Below, in pieces: positions 28,127 through 36,148 of a stretch of DNA of 64,000 bases; position 1 is the stretch's first letter; each line of letters begins with the position of its first letter. The stretch covers positions 1-64,000 of the forward strand of contig JAEUKE010000070.1 in NCBI GenBank assembly GCA_016794345.1. The letters run 5' to 3'. Source of the stretch: Myxococcales bacterium. GTDB lineage: Bacteria; Myxococcota_A; Polyangia; Polyangiales; Polyangiaceae. Made by a program: the position numbers and the translations under genes. The notes beneath the pieces were generated by a model. It made no database searches, had not been told where the DNA came from, and saw only the letters and a list, made by a program, of their open reading frames with translations.

Positions 28127-28993
28127 TCACTCCACAGCGCCGGAGCTGCCACCGGGGTCACGAGGCGTAGAACCTCGAACCGAGGACTGCGAGCTGCCTG
28201 CGCCGTCGGCGCGAGGCAGCCTAGCAGCACCTTCGGCAGGAATCGATGTCGTGATGGTGGCCTTGGTGGTCGAACCGCCCGTGCCGAGCGAAGCGGCAAC
28301 CAACCAAGCCTCTTTCACGGCACGAGCCATCCGCTCGTCCGTCACCGCGACGACACCAAAGCCGCGGGCCTCGGGGCGTCCGTCGGTGGGCAAGCCGTAC
28401 GCGCCCGAGACGGCGTCGGCCAGCGAGACCTTCGTGCCCCACGGAATGGCCCGCCCTTCTTTGGTGGCGCGCCGCGCCTCGGTCAAATCCGCCGCCTGCG
28501 CGGCGTCCGTCGCGAGGACGACGAGCGCGCCGTCGCCGGCGCGGCAGGCTGCCTGAGCGGCGTCCGCGCCGCACTCGAGCTTCCGAGCGCGCTTGGCGGC
28601 CGCGAGCAGCCCGGCGACGCGACGGTCGTAGGCTGAAGAGATGGCCGCGCGGAGAGACGCCTCCGTCACGGGGGCGCCGTCGAGGGTGACATTGCCGCGG
28701 GCCGACCGCGCGAGACCGCGGACGGCGCCCGCGACGCAGGCGGGGGTCGCGTGGACGTAGGCCCCGCGACCGAACCGGGAGTCTCCCGCGTCGACCGCGA
28801 TGGCTCGGTCCGGGCCGATGACGATCCGAACGAGCGCGGTCCCGCTCGCGGACGGCTCCGCCTCGTTCTCCCGCGGCAAGCGCGCGGACGCGCGCCGTGC
28901 CTCGGTCTGCGAGGCGGACTTGCCGCAGCCGACACACGTGCGAGCGTGGTCGGCCGGCTCTCCGCGGCGTTTGTCGGGGGACATCGCCAGCAT
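28127..28993 (-). CDS. YlxR (DUF448)-L7Ae fusion protein
   Basis: A 288-residue protein. Residues about 15-100 are a YlxR/DUF448 domain (RTCVGCGKSAS with its Cys-x-x-Cys, then GRGAYVHATPACVAGAVRG). About 115-240 resembles an L7Ae/L30e-type RNA-binding domain (GLLAAAKRARKLECG, GALVVLATDAAQAADL). The last 45 residues are Ser/Gly-rich. Such fusions sit between nusA and infB in many bacteria and are thought to bind RNA; YlxR has also been reported as a nucleoid-type regulator. The ATG overlaps the nusA stop by 1 base (TGATG), and infB starts 4 bp after its stop. Confidence 0.88.
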   Translation of the reverse strand: MLAMSPDKRRGEPADHARTCVGCGKSASQTEARRASARLPRENEAEPSASGTALVRIVIGPDRAIAVDAGDSRFGRGAYVHATPACVAGAVRGLARSARGNVTLDGAPVTEASLRAAISSAYDRRVAGLLAAAKRARKLECGADAAQAACRAGDGALVVLATDAAQAADLTEARRATKEGRAIPWGTKVSLADAVSGAYGLPTDGRPEARGFGVVAVTDERMARAVKEAWLVAASLGTGGSTTKATITTSIPAEGAARLPRADGAGSSQSSVRGSTPRDPGGSSGAVE

Positions 28994-30648
28994 CAGGCCT
29001 GCTCGACCTCCTCCGTCGAGGCAGCGCCCTGGAGCGCGACACGTCGAGCCTCTGCGAGGATCAGGCGCTCGTTCTGGACGAACTCCTTCGCGTTCTGGCG
29101 GAGCGCGCGGACCTTCTTGACGCCGAGGCCGCTCTTGATGCCGAGCCGGTCCTCGTCCTCGCGGAGAAGATCGGAGATCGACTTGTACCCGGCCTCTTCG
29201 AGCTGCACGACCGTGCGCTCACCGATGCCGCGGACGAGAAGGAGTCGCTCGCGCTCGGTGACCGGCTCGGTCTTGAGAGCGGCGCTCCGGATGCGCTCCT
29301 GACGGACGATCTCGACCGTCTCTTCTGCGCGCTTCTTGATGCGCTCGGCCACCTCGGGGTTCGCGAGGCCCTGAACCCCGGCGAGCTCCTCCACGCTGGC
29401 CTCGGCGATCTCCTCGAGCGCGCGGAAGCCTTGGCGGTACATCGCCTTGGCCGCGGTCTCGTCGACGCCGTCGATGCGCTGGAGGACCTGAATCGCTTCG
29501 TCCTCCATCTGCCGGAATTTCGACTCGCTGATGATGTCGATCTTCCACTGGGTGAGCTGCGACGCGAGCCGCACGTTCTGGCCCTTGCGGCCGATGGCCA
29601 GCGAGAGCTTCTCGTCGGGGACGACGAGCTCCATGCGGCCTTCCGAGTCGTCCACGATGACCTTGTGGACCTCGGCCGGCTTGATGGCCTCGAGCACGTA
29701 GCGAGCCGGATCGCGGTCGTAGAGGACGATGTCGATCTTCTCGCCGCGGAGCTCCTGCACCACGGCCTGGACGCGCGCGCCCTTCATGCCGACGCACGCG
29801 CCGATGGGGTCGACGTCCGCGTCGCGCGAGGTCACGGCGATCTTGCTGCGGGCGCCGGCGTCGCGGGCGACGGCGACGATGCGCACGATGCCCTCGTAGA
29901 TCTCGGGCACCTCGGCCTCGAACAGCTTCTCCACCAGGCGCGGATCGGCGCGGGAGAGGATGACCTGCGGGCCGCGGGCCTCGCGATCGATGTCCTTCAC
30001 GTAAGCAACGATGCGATCGCCGGGGCGGTACGTCTCGCGCGGCGTCTGCTCGCGGAACGGGAGCACGCCCTCGGTGCGCCCGATGTCGACGATGATGTTG
30101 TTGCCCTTCTCGAAGCGCCGGACGATGCCGCGGATGAGCTCGCCCTTCTTGTCTTTGTACTCTTCGAAGATGAGGTCGCGCTCGGCGTCGCGGACGCGCT
30201 GAAGCAGCACCTGCTTCGCCGTCTGCGCGGCGATGCGACCGAACGTGGTGCGGGCCTGCTTGAGCTTCAGCAGGTCGCCGTACTCCTTGTCCTGATCGGC
30301 GGCCTTGCGCGCGTCCTCCGGGCGCCAGAACACCTGGAAGCCGAGCTCCTCCCCGAGCGTCGCGTCGAGCTTGCGCTTCTCGACCTCGAACACGGCGATC
30401 TGCCGCTCCGGGTCCTCCACCTCTTCGACGACCGTCATGTACTGGAAGAGGTCCACCTGGCCGGTGTCCTCGTTGTAGCGCGCCTCGAGCTCGCGATTCG
30501 GCCCGAAGACGCTCTGCGCCGCCTTGAGGATGGCCGCCTCGATCGTGTCGACGAGGATCTTTCGGTCGATCCCCTTCTCTTTCGCGACCTGCTCGAGGAT
30601 GAGCCCGAGGTTGGTGTCCGAGGCTACGGTTGACGATGCCGCTTTCAT
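28993..30648 (-). CDS. nusA: Transcription termination/antitermination protein NusA
   Basis: A 551-residue NusA. The N-terminal RNA-polymerase-binding domain covers about 1-130 (VAKEKGIDRKILVDTIEAAI). The S1 domain is near 140-205 (GELIRGIVRRFE, NIIVDIG, EGVLPFREQ). The two KH domains follow (DPIGACVGMKGARVQAVVQE, then KLSLAIGRKGQNVRLASQL). The C-terminus has helix-hairpin-helix repeats (LLLVRGIGERTVVQLEEAGY), like the acidic repeats of proteobacterial NusA. It controls pausing and termination. It follows rimP in the standard order and is coupled to the ylxR/L7Ae gene. Confidence 0.98.
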   Translation of the reverse strand: MKAASSTVASDTNLGLILEQVAKEKGIDRKILVDTIEAAILKAAQSVFGPNRELEARYNEDTGQVDLFQYMTVVEEVEDPERQIAVFEVEKRKLDATLGEELGFQVFWRPEDARKAADQDKEYGDLLKLKQARTTFGRIAAQTAKQVLLQRVRDAERDLIFEEYKDKKGELIRGIVRRFEKGNNIIVDIGRTEGVLPFREQTPRETYRPGDRIVAYVKDIDREARGPQVILSRADPRLVEKLFEAEVPEIYEGIVRIVAVARDAGARSKIAVTSRDADVDPIGACVGMKGARVQAVVQELRGEKIDIVLYDRDPARYVLEAIKPAEVHKVIVDDSEGRMELVVPDEKLSLAIGRKGQNVRLASQLTQWKIDIISESKFRQMEDEAIQVLQRIDGVDETAAKAMYRQGFRALEEIAEASVEELAGVQGLANPEVAERIKKRAEETVEIVRQERIRSAALKTEPVTERERLLLVRGIGERTVVQLEEAGYKSISDLLREDEDRLGIKSGLGVKKVRALRQNAKEFVQNERLILAEARRVALQGAASTEEVEQA

Positions 30649-30660
30649 ACGCTCACTCCC

Positions 30661-31296
30661 TTAGGCACCCTTCACTGAGTTGCTCCGGCGCGCTGGTTCC
30701 CGGCGCGACGGCCCGCCCCCGCTCCCTCTCCGATCGCTGCCCCCGGCCTTGCGGGGGGCCTTCGGGGAGTTGCTCGGAAGCTCGTAGACGAGGTTGGCGC
30801 TCGTCACGGAGTCGAACGGAACGGTGATGTCCTTGTTGTCGACGCGCATCGAGAGGGCAGCCGAGCCCTCTGGACCGGTCAGCGAGAGAATCGTTCCGCG
30901 CAAGAGGCGCTGGCCGTCGGGCGCCGGCCGCGACAGCTTCACCTTGGCGAGGAAGCCGACGAACCTGCGGAAGTCCGCCTCGCCGTCGAGGTCGCGCTCC
31001 AGACCGGGCGAGCTCACCTCGAGGCTGTAGTGTCCAGGGATGAAGTCCTCCGCGTCGAGCGCGCGGGACACATCCCGTGACAGCTCCGCGCAGTCGTCCA
31101 GGGAGACGCCCCAGCCCGTCTGAGCGTTCGGATCTTCCGGGCCCTCCGAGCGCCGCTCGATCGTCAGGCGCAGCGTTCGGGCAGGCGCCCAGATCAGGCT
31201 CACCAGGTCGACCCCATGCGCCACACAAAGAGGCGCGACGAGCGCGAGGACGCGATCGAGGACGGGGTCGGAGGTGACGGGGGGTGACTTGGGCAT
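30661..31296 (-). CDS. rimP: Ribosome maturation factor RimP
   Basis: A 211-residue RimP. The N-terminal domain shows VLDRVLALVAPLCVAHGVDL and, later, DDCAELSRDVSRALD. It is followed by YSLEVSSPGLERDL, the best-conserved phrase of the family, and a C-terminal SH3-like domain. A Lys/Arg/Ser-rich tail of about 35 residues is added. The start at 31296 gives MPKSPPVTSDPVL; longer starts add residues with no match. RimP assists 30S assembly. It leads the rimP-nusA-ylxR-infB-ylxP-rbfA operon. Confidence 0.94.
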   Translation of the reverse strand: MPKSPPVTSDPVLDRVLALVAPLCVAHGVDLVSLIWAPARTLRLTIERRSEGPEDPNAQTGWGVSLDDCAELSRDVSRALDAEDFIPGHYSLEVSSPGLERDLDGEADFRRFVGFLAKVKLSRPAPDGQRLLRGTILSLTGPEGSAALSMRVDNKDITVPFDSVTSANLVYELPSNSPKAPRKAGGSDRRGSGGGPSRREPARRSNSVKGA

Positions 31297-31317
31297 GCGA
31301 GAGACGGACGCCAGAAA

Positions 31318-31351
31318 GACCAAAAGCCGGGCCCGAAACGGGAACCCGGCT
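31318..31351 (-). terminator. Hairpin between serA and rimP
   Basis: AGCCGGG (31325-31331) pairs with CCCGGCT (31345-31351), with an inner CCCG/CGGG extension. On the minus strand the stem is followed by TTTTGG. It suits a terminator for serA, or an attenuator in the rimP leader, since it lies 71 bp after the serA stop and 28 bp before the rimP start. Confidence 0.55.
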
Positions 31352-31422
31352 CGCGGATCCACCTGACTTCTACGCGGGGCGTCTTAGTCCAAACGTTGCC
31401 CGCCCGCAACCCCCCTAGTCTC

Positions 31423-32631
31423 TCAGGCCAGGAGCGGCATCGGGACCACGTCGACGTGGAGCGTCTCCTGGAAGGCGGTGATCTCCTTCAGACAAGCGTC
31501 CGACGGACGGCCGCTCACGCGGAGCTTGGTGCACGTCGCCTTCGCGCCGTCGAACACCGTGTTCGAGATCTCCTCGATATTGATGCCGTGGCGTTTGAGC
31601 ACGGCGAGGGTGTTCGCGAGCGCGCCGACCTTGTCGAGCTGCCGGAGCACCACGACGTAGCGGGCCGGCGAGGCCGCACACACGTTGACCACGTTCGGCA
31701 CGTCTTCCTCGGTCAGGAAGCAGCGGACGACCCGCGCGATGTCCTCCGCGATGGCGCGGTGCGCTTGTTTGGTCGAGCCGGCGATGCGCGGCGTGCAGAT
31801 CGAGCCGGGCAGCTTCGCCAGCTCCGTGTGGAAGTCCGCGGAGCCGATGCGCGGCTCGTCCGGGAAGACGTCGAAGCCCACCCGCAGGCCCTTCTTCGGG
31901 GCGAGCTCGAGGAGGGCTGGGATGTCGAACAGGTCCGCCCGAGCCGTGTTGATGACGATCGCGCCCTGGGGGAGCGACTCGAGCACGTGCCGGGAGATGA
32001 TGCCGGTCGTCTGGGCGCCGAGCGGCAGGTGGACGGTGAAGACGTCGCTCACCGAGGCGAGCCGCTCGAGCGTGGGGGCGTAAGCCACCTCGAGCTTCTG
32101 CGCCTTCGCGGCCGACATGGCCCGCGAGAAGACGTGGGGCTTCATTCCGAAGGCGCGCGCGCGCGTCAGCACCTCCCTGCCGACGGCGCCGAGCCCGACG
32201 ATGCCGATGTGGCGCGCGGTCAGCCCCCACTCGCCCGAGTATTTCCCGCGCTCCCAGCGGCCCGCGTCCATGTCGGCGTTCGCCTCGAGGATGCGGCGGT
32301 CGAGCGCGATGACGAGCCCCATGACGAGCTCGGCCACGCTCGCCGCGTTCCGGCCCGGGCAGTTCGCGACGTAGATGCCCCGCTCGCTCGCCGCCTCGAC
32401 GTCGATGTTGCCGGTGCCGCTCCCGGCGCGCACGATGAGGTTGAGCTCGCGAGCCCCTTGAATGGCCTCCCGTGTGACCTCCGTGCCTCGAACCACCAGG
32501 ATGCCGACGCCGCCGAGGGCGGAGCCGAGGGTATCTTTCGTGAGCGAAGGGTCGGACGCGATCTCGACCCCGAGCACGCGGAGCTCCTCGAGAGGCTGGG
32601 GATCGATCGGGTCGGCAATGAGCAGGCGCAT
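31423..32631 (-). CDS. serA: D-3-phosphoglycerate dehydrogenase-like protein with an altered catalytic residue
   Basis: A 402-residue D-2-hydroxyacid dehydrogenase ending in an ACT-like regulatory domain (about 322-400), the usual layout of short PGDH, the first enzyme of serine synthesis. The NAD motif GLGAVG is at residues 146-151. Catalytic Arg231 (NTARADL) and Glu259 (FPDEP) are present. The third member of the triad, the His in the family phrase TPHIGGST, is Arg282 here (TPRIAGST, codon CGC at 31786-31788). Either the acid/base function is met differently or the substrate has changed. The start at 32631 faces, and overlaps, the start of the divergent lipoprotein gene. Confidence 0.85.
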   Translation of the reverse strand: MRLLIADPIDPQPLEELRVLGVEIASDPSLTKDTLGSALGGVGILVVRGTEVTREAIQGARELNLIVRAGSGTGNIDVEAASERGIYVANCPGRNAASVAELVMGLVIALDRRILEANADMDAGRWERGKYSGEWGLTARHIGIVGLGAVGREVLTRARAFGMKPHVFSRAMSAAKAQKLEVAYAPTLERLASVSDVFTVHLPLGAQTTGIISRHVLESLPQGAIVINTARADLFDIPALLELAPKKGLRVGFDVFPDEPRIGSADFHTELAKLPGSICTPRIAGSTKQAHRAIAEDIARVVRCFLTEEDVPNVVNVCAASPARYVVVLRQLDKVGALANTLAVLKRHGINIEEISNTVFDGAKATCTKLRVSGRPSDACLKEITAFQETLHVDVVPMPLLA

Positions 32632-33499
32632 GTCCGGGCCCAACCTAGCAGAATGCGCCATCCTTTTGGCCACCTTGGTCGCGGGGTGCGCGGGGGAGCC
32701 GCGGCAGCGCCCCAACGCGTGGCCAGCGCTCGGGCTCTACGCCGAACGGCCCGATCTGGAGGAGCGGCTCGCGGCGATCGACAGGGAGGCGGCCGCCGCC
32801 GGGCTCGAGCTGATCCGCGAGGTCGAGCTCGGCCGCGACGCGGGGGGGCCCTACGTCCTCCGGTCGTACCGGGGGCACGATCTCCTGGGACGGGAGACCT
32901 TCGCCTGTCGCGTCGCGAGCCCGTTCGGCGTCGTGCTCGCGCTGGGCCCGGGCGACCGAACCGTCCCGTCCGAGCTCGTCTTCGAAGCGGACGCTGGGGA
33001 AGGTCGGCTCTTCGCGTCGCCGGGCCAGCTCGTTCCGGGTGGCGAGCCCGAGGTCTTGCTCAGGCGGGCGGACGGCGGGCTCGGCGTGTGGTCGCTCGGG
33101 CCGCGCGGCGCGAGCCCGATCCGCGTCGAGCTGTCACCGGCGCCGTCGGGGGTCCGCGCGCTCTCCACCGGCGAGATCGTGATCGTCGCGGAGGTCGCAG
33201 CCCCGCCCGAGCCCGAGCCCCTGCGACTGCTCGTCGCCGCCGGCTTTGCGGGCGGCGCGTTCACGACGAAGGCCGCGGCGGCCCGACATTTCCACGAGGA
33301 GAGCGAGGCCGCGGCGCAAGACGCGCCGGAAGGCGAGACCGCCGCGGCTCGGCTCGACCGCCTGACCGCTGCCGCCTTCCACGCGATCCGCGCCGGCGCC
33401 GACCGGAAGGCCACCGCGCGATCGTTTGGGCAGCAAGAGGTCCCGCCCCAGCTGCGCGAGGTGCAGCGGGCGCGCGCGGCGTGGCTCGAGAAGCGGTAG
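32618..33499 (+). CDS. Predicted lipoprotein of unknown function
   Basis: A protein of about 293 residues. The start at 32618 gives MSRRMSGPNL and a hydrophobic run ending in the lipobox VAGC (Cys24); an ATG at 32630 is an alternative. The mature part is a mixed alpha/beta sequence with no recognised family (GLELIREVELGRDAGGPYVL, RGASPIRVELSPAPSGVRAL). It has an acidic, Ala-rich helical C-terminus. Its 5' end overlaps that of serA on the other strand, leaving no separate promoter region. It converges on the next lipoprotein gene. Confidence 0.6.
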   Translation: MSRRMSGPNLAECAILLATLVAGCAGEPRQRPNAWPALGLYAERPDLEERLAAIDREAAAAGLELIREVELGRDAGGPYVLRSYRGHDLLGRETFACRVASPFGVVLALGPGDRTVPSELVFEADAGEGRLFASPGQLVPGGEPEVLLRRADGGLGVWSLGPRGASPIRVELSPAPSGVRALSTGEIVIVAEVAAPPEPEPLRLLVAAGFAGGAFTTKAAAARHFHEESEAAAQDAPEGETAAARLDRLTAAAFHAIRAGADRKATARSFGQQEVPPQLREVQRARAAWLEKR

Positions 33500-33531
33500 C
33501 GCCGATCGCCGCGGCTCGCGCCGGACCTCGC

Positions 33532-34299
33532 TCAGGCGCCGCCGGCGCCGCCCGCTCCCCCGGAGCCGCCGCCTCCCGGGCCGCCCCCGCCAGGCCCGGC
33601 GCCGCCTCCCCCACCGCCGCCCTCGTTGCCGTCCGTCTCGCAGAGGCCGAGCGCAGGCTCGATGAAGAAGATGCCCTTCCTGCAGGTGCCGGGGCCGCAG
33701 TCCGCGTCGTCGCAGCAATACTTCGCGCACTGCTCCAGGCAGCCGTACCCCGCGACGCAATAGATGCCGTCGTCGCCGCAGCCCTCACACGCGGTGTGCT
33801 CGTTGTTGTCCGGGTAACAGACGAAGCCGGCCGTGCCCTTGTCACATGCCTCGCCGGCGGCGACGTCGCACCCTTCCTGCGTCACCGGGTTGCACTCGTG
33901 GGCTCCGGTCATGGTCACGCAAGCGCCGCGGGCCGGAAGCGTGGTCGGAGCGCTGCACTCCGGGCCCTCGAACACGACCGTGCAATCGGCGCCGCACGAG
34001 ACGGCGCAAGCCTCGAGGTCCTCGCTCCACATCCCGTCCGAGTCCTCGAGCTCCTGACAGCACTGTTGCTCCAGGCAAGACCCACACGTCGAGCCCCAGA
34101 TCGAGCCGTCGCAGACCGGCGGCATCCCCGTCGTCGTGGACATTCCCGAGGTCGAGCCCTGCGGGCCGACGACCGTGGTCGCCGGGCTACCGCCCGCGCC
34201 GGCGCCGCCTGTGCCGCCGGTGCCCTCGCTGTCACCACACGCGGCGGGCACGAGGACGAGACCCATCAGGGCGATGCCGAAGCAAAACGAAGCGCGCAT
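33532..34299 (-). CDS. Cys-rich lipoprotein with glycine-rich tail
   Basis: A 255-residue predicted lipoprotein (lipobox PAAC, Cys21) with a Gly/Thr/Ser linker to about residue 60. It carries about 20 cysteines, many in closely spaced groups (CGSCLEQQCCQ, CAVSCGADC, CEGCGDDGIYC, CCDDADCGPGTC). They must form several disulfides outside the cytoplasm. The last 28 residues are nearly all Gly with Ala/Pro and end GGSGGAGGAGGA, like the tail of the lipoprotein at 15883. Function is unknown. Confidence 0.72.
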   Translation of the reverse strand: MRASFCFGIALMGLVLVPAACGDSEGTGGTGGAGAGGSPATTVVGPQGSTSGMSTTTGMPPVCDGSIWGSTCGSCLEQQCCQELEDSDGMWSEDLEACAVSCGADCTVVFEGPECSAPTTLPARGACVTMTGAHECNPVTQEGCDVAAGEACDKGTAGFVCYPDNNEHTACEGCGDDGIYCVAGYGCLEQCAKYCCDDADCGPGTCRKGIFFIEPALGLCETDGNEGGGGGGGAGPGGGGPGGGGSGGAGGAGGA

Positions 34300-34346
34300 G
34301 GCCTTCGAGCTTAGTCGCAGCGTCCGGCCCGGTCGATCCGAACCTC

Positions 34347-36134
34347 TCAATCCAGCACCGTGGGCGGCGCGACCGCGGGCATCGGGAAGGCCTGCTTGAA
34401 CGTCACCGTGAATCGACCCGGGAAGATGGAGGTGACGCCGACCTCTGGATCGATCTGTGTCGGCAGCGCCCAGTCGACGCGGAGGACGCTGCGGTCGAGC
34501 TGGGGGAAGACGATGCGCGCGCCGGCGCCCACGCTCTGCCGGACGTCGAGCTCCGCCCCCGTGTCGTAGGCTGCGCCCGCGTCATAGAATGCGACGCCGC
34601 CGACCTGCACCGTCCAGAGCTCGACGGGCGCGGAGCGCAGCTCGAGGTTGTAGGAGACGACGTTTTCGCCGCGGTACGCGCCCGACGGATAGCCGCGGAG
34701 CCGCCCCTCGCCCCCGAGCGTGCTGCGCCGGTTCAGGAAATTCTCGAAGCGCCGGAGGACGAAGCCGTCGGTCACGACGCGCCCGAAGCCGATCCGCGGC
34801 GAGACGAAGCGCGCGCCCGCGAGCAAACGCGCGTCGTAGAGCTGCTCCGGCGCGGCCTCGACGACGCCGTCCGCGTACACGCGCGCGAGGCCGTCGGAGA
34901 CGGGCACGGTGAACGACGCGCCGGCCGCGCCGCCGAGGAACGATCGCGTCGAGCCGATGGCGTCGAAGACGGGGTAGAGCTTGACGTAGACGTCGTGCCA
35001 GAGGCGATAGTCCTCCTGCAGGCCGAGCGTGTTGAAGTCGACGTAGCGCTTGAAGTCCGTCGTGTACGTGGCGTAGCCGACGAACGGGTAGACGCGTGTG
35101 TCGGTGAGCGGGAGCACGTCGCGCTCGAACTCGCGCAACGCGACGGCCGGGATCCGCTCGGGGTGCGGGACTCGATACACCTGGCGGCTGGCCTCGGCGC
35201 CGAACGCGACGTCGTGTTTGAAGCGCACCCCGAAGGATCGCGTGACCCCGTAGCGACCCGCGATCTCCTCGGTGGTCCATTGGTAGGGCACGGCGTCGTC
35301 CTCGGGGGTCGCCTCCGCGTCGAACGTCCGCGGCGTCACGCCCTGGAAGAACCGCGTGACCTCCTGCAGCCACGTGATCCCCGCGATGTACGACCACTCC
35401 GTCCGGGTGGTGTAGAGGGGCTGGCCGTAGCCGAACGACCCGCTCGAGCCCTCGAGCTTGCCGGTGTCCTTGTTGAAGATGAGGTTGGTCGTGCCGGTCG
35501 CTTCGATCCAGCTGCTGCCGATCCGCGGGATCCGATAGCCGATGCCGAACGAGTAGGTGTCCGGCTCGTAGGTGAAGCGCGCCGTCGCGGAGTGGTGCAG
35601 GCCGGCGAGGTTCTCCTCGCTGGGCGCCAGGACCAGGTACTCGAGCTGTCCGTCCGCGAAGCGAAAGTCGGAGTTGAGGCGAAGGCTCCAGATGTCCTTC
35701 GTGACGACCAGGAGCTTGACCGTGTCGGGGCGCGACCCCTTCAGCGGGATGCAGAGCACGAGAGACAGCTGCCGCAGATCGCGGAGGTTGCGGGCCGTCT
35801 CGTCGACGAGCCGCTGGTCCCAGGGCTGCCCCACACGCTGCAGCACCTCGCGCTTCAGGATGAAGGGCCGCGTCGTGGCGTGGAAGACGTTGAGGAAGTC
35901 CTCGAAGAAACCGGGGAGCGGGTCACGCGGCTCGAAGACGTCGAGCGGCCGGAGGACGATCTCCTCCACGATCTTCCCGTCCGGGTCGGGCTCGACGCGG
36001 GCGCCCTCCGCCTTGGCGGCGAGCGAGATCGTCTCCCGTTCGTACGGCGAATACGTCGCCTCGTCGGCGCGCGCCACGAGGGGGGCGAGCCACACGAGGC
36101 AGGCGAGCGAGAGGCCGATCGGCTTCTTCGACAC
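34347..36134 (-). CDS. Omp85/BamA-like outer-membrane protein
   Basis: A 595-residue protein with a signal peptide (cleavage near ARADEA) starting at the GTG at 36134. Residues about 45-160 look like one or two POTRA domains (IVEEIVLRPLDVFE, then TVKLLVVTKDIWSL). The remaining 430 residues are barrel strands ending in an aromatic residue pattern (GRFTVTFKQAFPM). The phrase RRSTLGGEGRLRGYPSGAYRG is the Omp85 loop-6 motif (variant of VRGY/F) that is conserved in the superfamily. The protein follows the DUF1552 gene by 14 bp, so the three genes form an operon. Confidence 0.78.
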   Translation of the reverse strand: MSKKPIGLSLACLVWLAPLVARADEATYSPYERETISLAAKAEGARVEPDPDGKIVEEIVLRPLDVFEPRDPLPGFFEDFLNVFHATTRPFILKREVLQRVGQPWDQRLVDETARNLRDLRQLSLVLCIPLKGSRPDTVKLLVVTKDIWSLRLNSDFRFADGQLEYLVLAPSEENLAGLHHSATARFTYEPDTYSFGIGYRIPRIGSSWIEATGTTNLIFNKDTGKLEGSSGSFGYGQPLYTTRTEWSYIAGITWLQEVTRFFQGVTPRTFDAEATPEDDAVPYQWTTEEIAGRYGVTRSFGVRFKHDVAFGAEASRQVYRVPHPERIPAVALREFERDVLPLTDTRVYPFVGYATYTTDFKRYVDFNTLGLQEDYRLWHDVYVKLYPVFDAIGSTRSFLGGAAGASFTVPVSDGLARVYADGVVEAAPEQLYDARLLAGARFVSPRIGFGRVVTDGFVLRRFENFLNRRSTLGGEGRLRGYPSGAYRGENVVSYNLELRSAPVELWTVQVGGVAFYDAGAAYDTGAELDVRQSVGAGARIVFPQLDRSVLRVDWALPTQIDPEVGVTSIFPGRFTVTFKQAFPMPAVAPPTVLD

Positions 36135-36148
36135 GAACGCTGCGTCGC

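Noticed and set aside
24718..28170. A 1150-residue open frame opposite infB
   Set aside because: It is the antisense of infB, with Arg/Asp/Val/Leu-biased composition and no domain. Long antisense frames are expected at this GC content.
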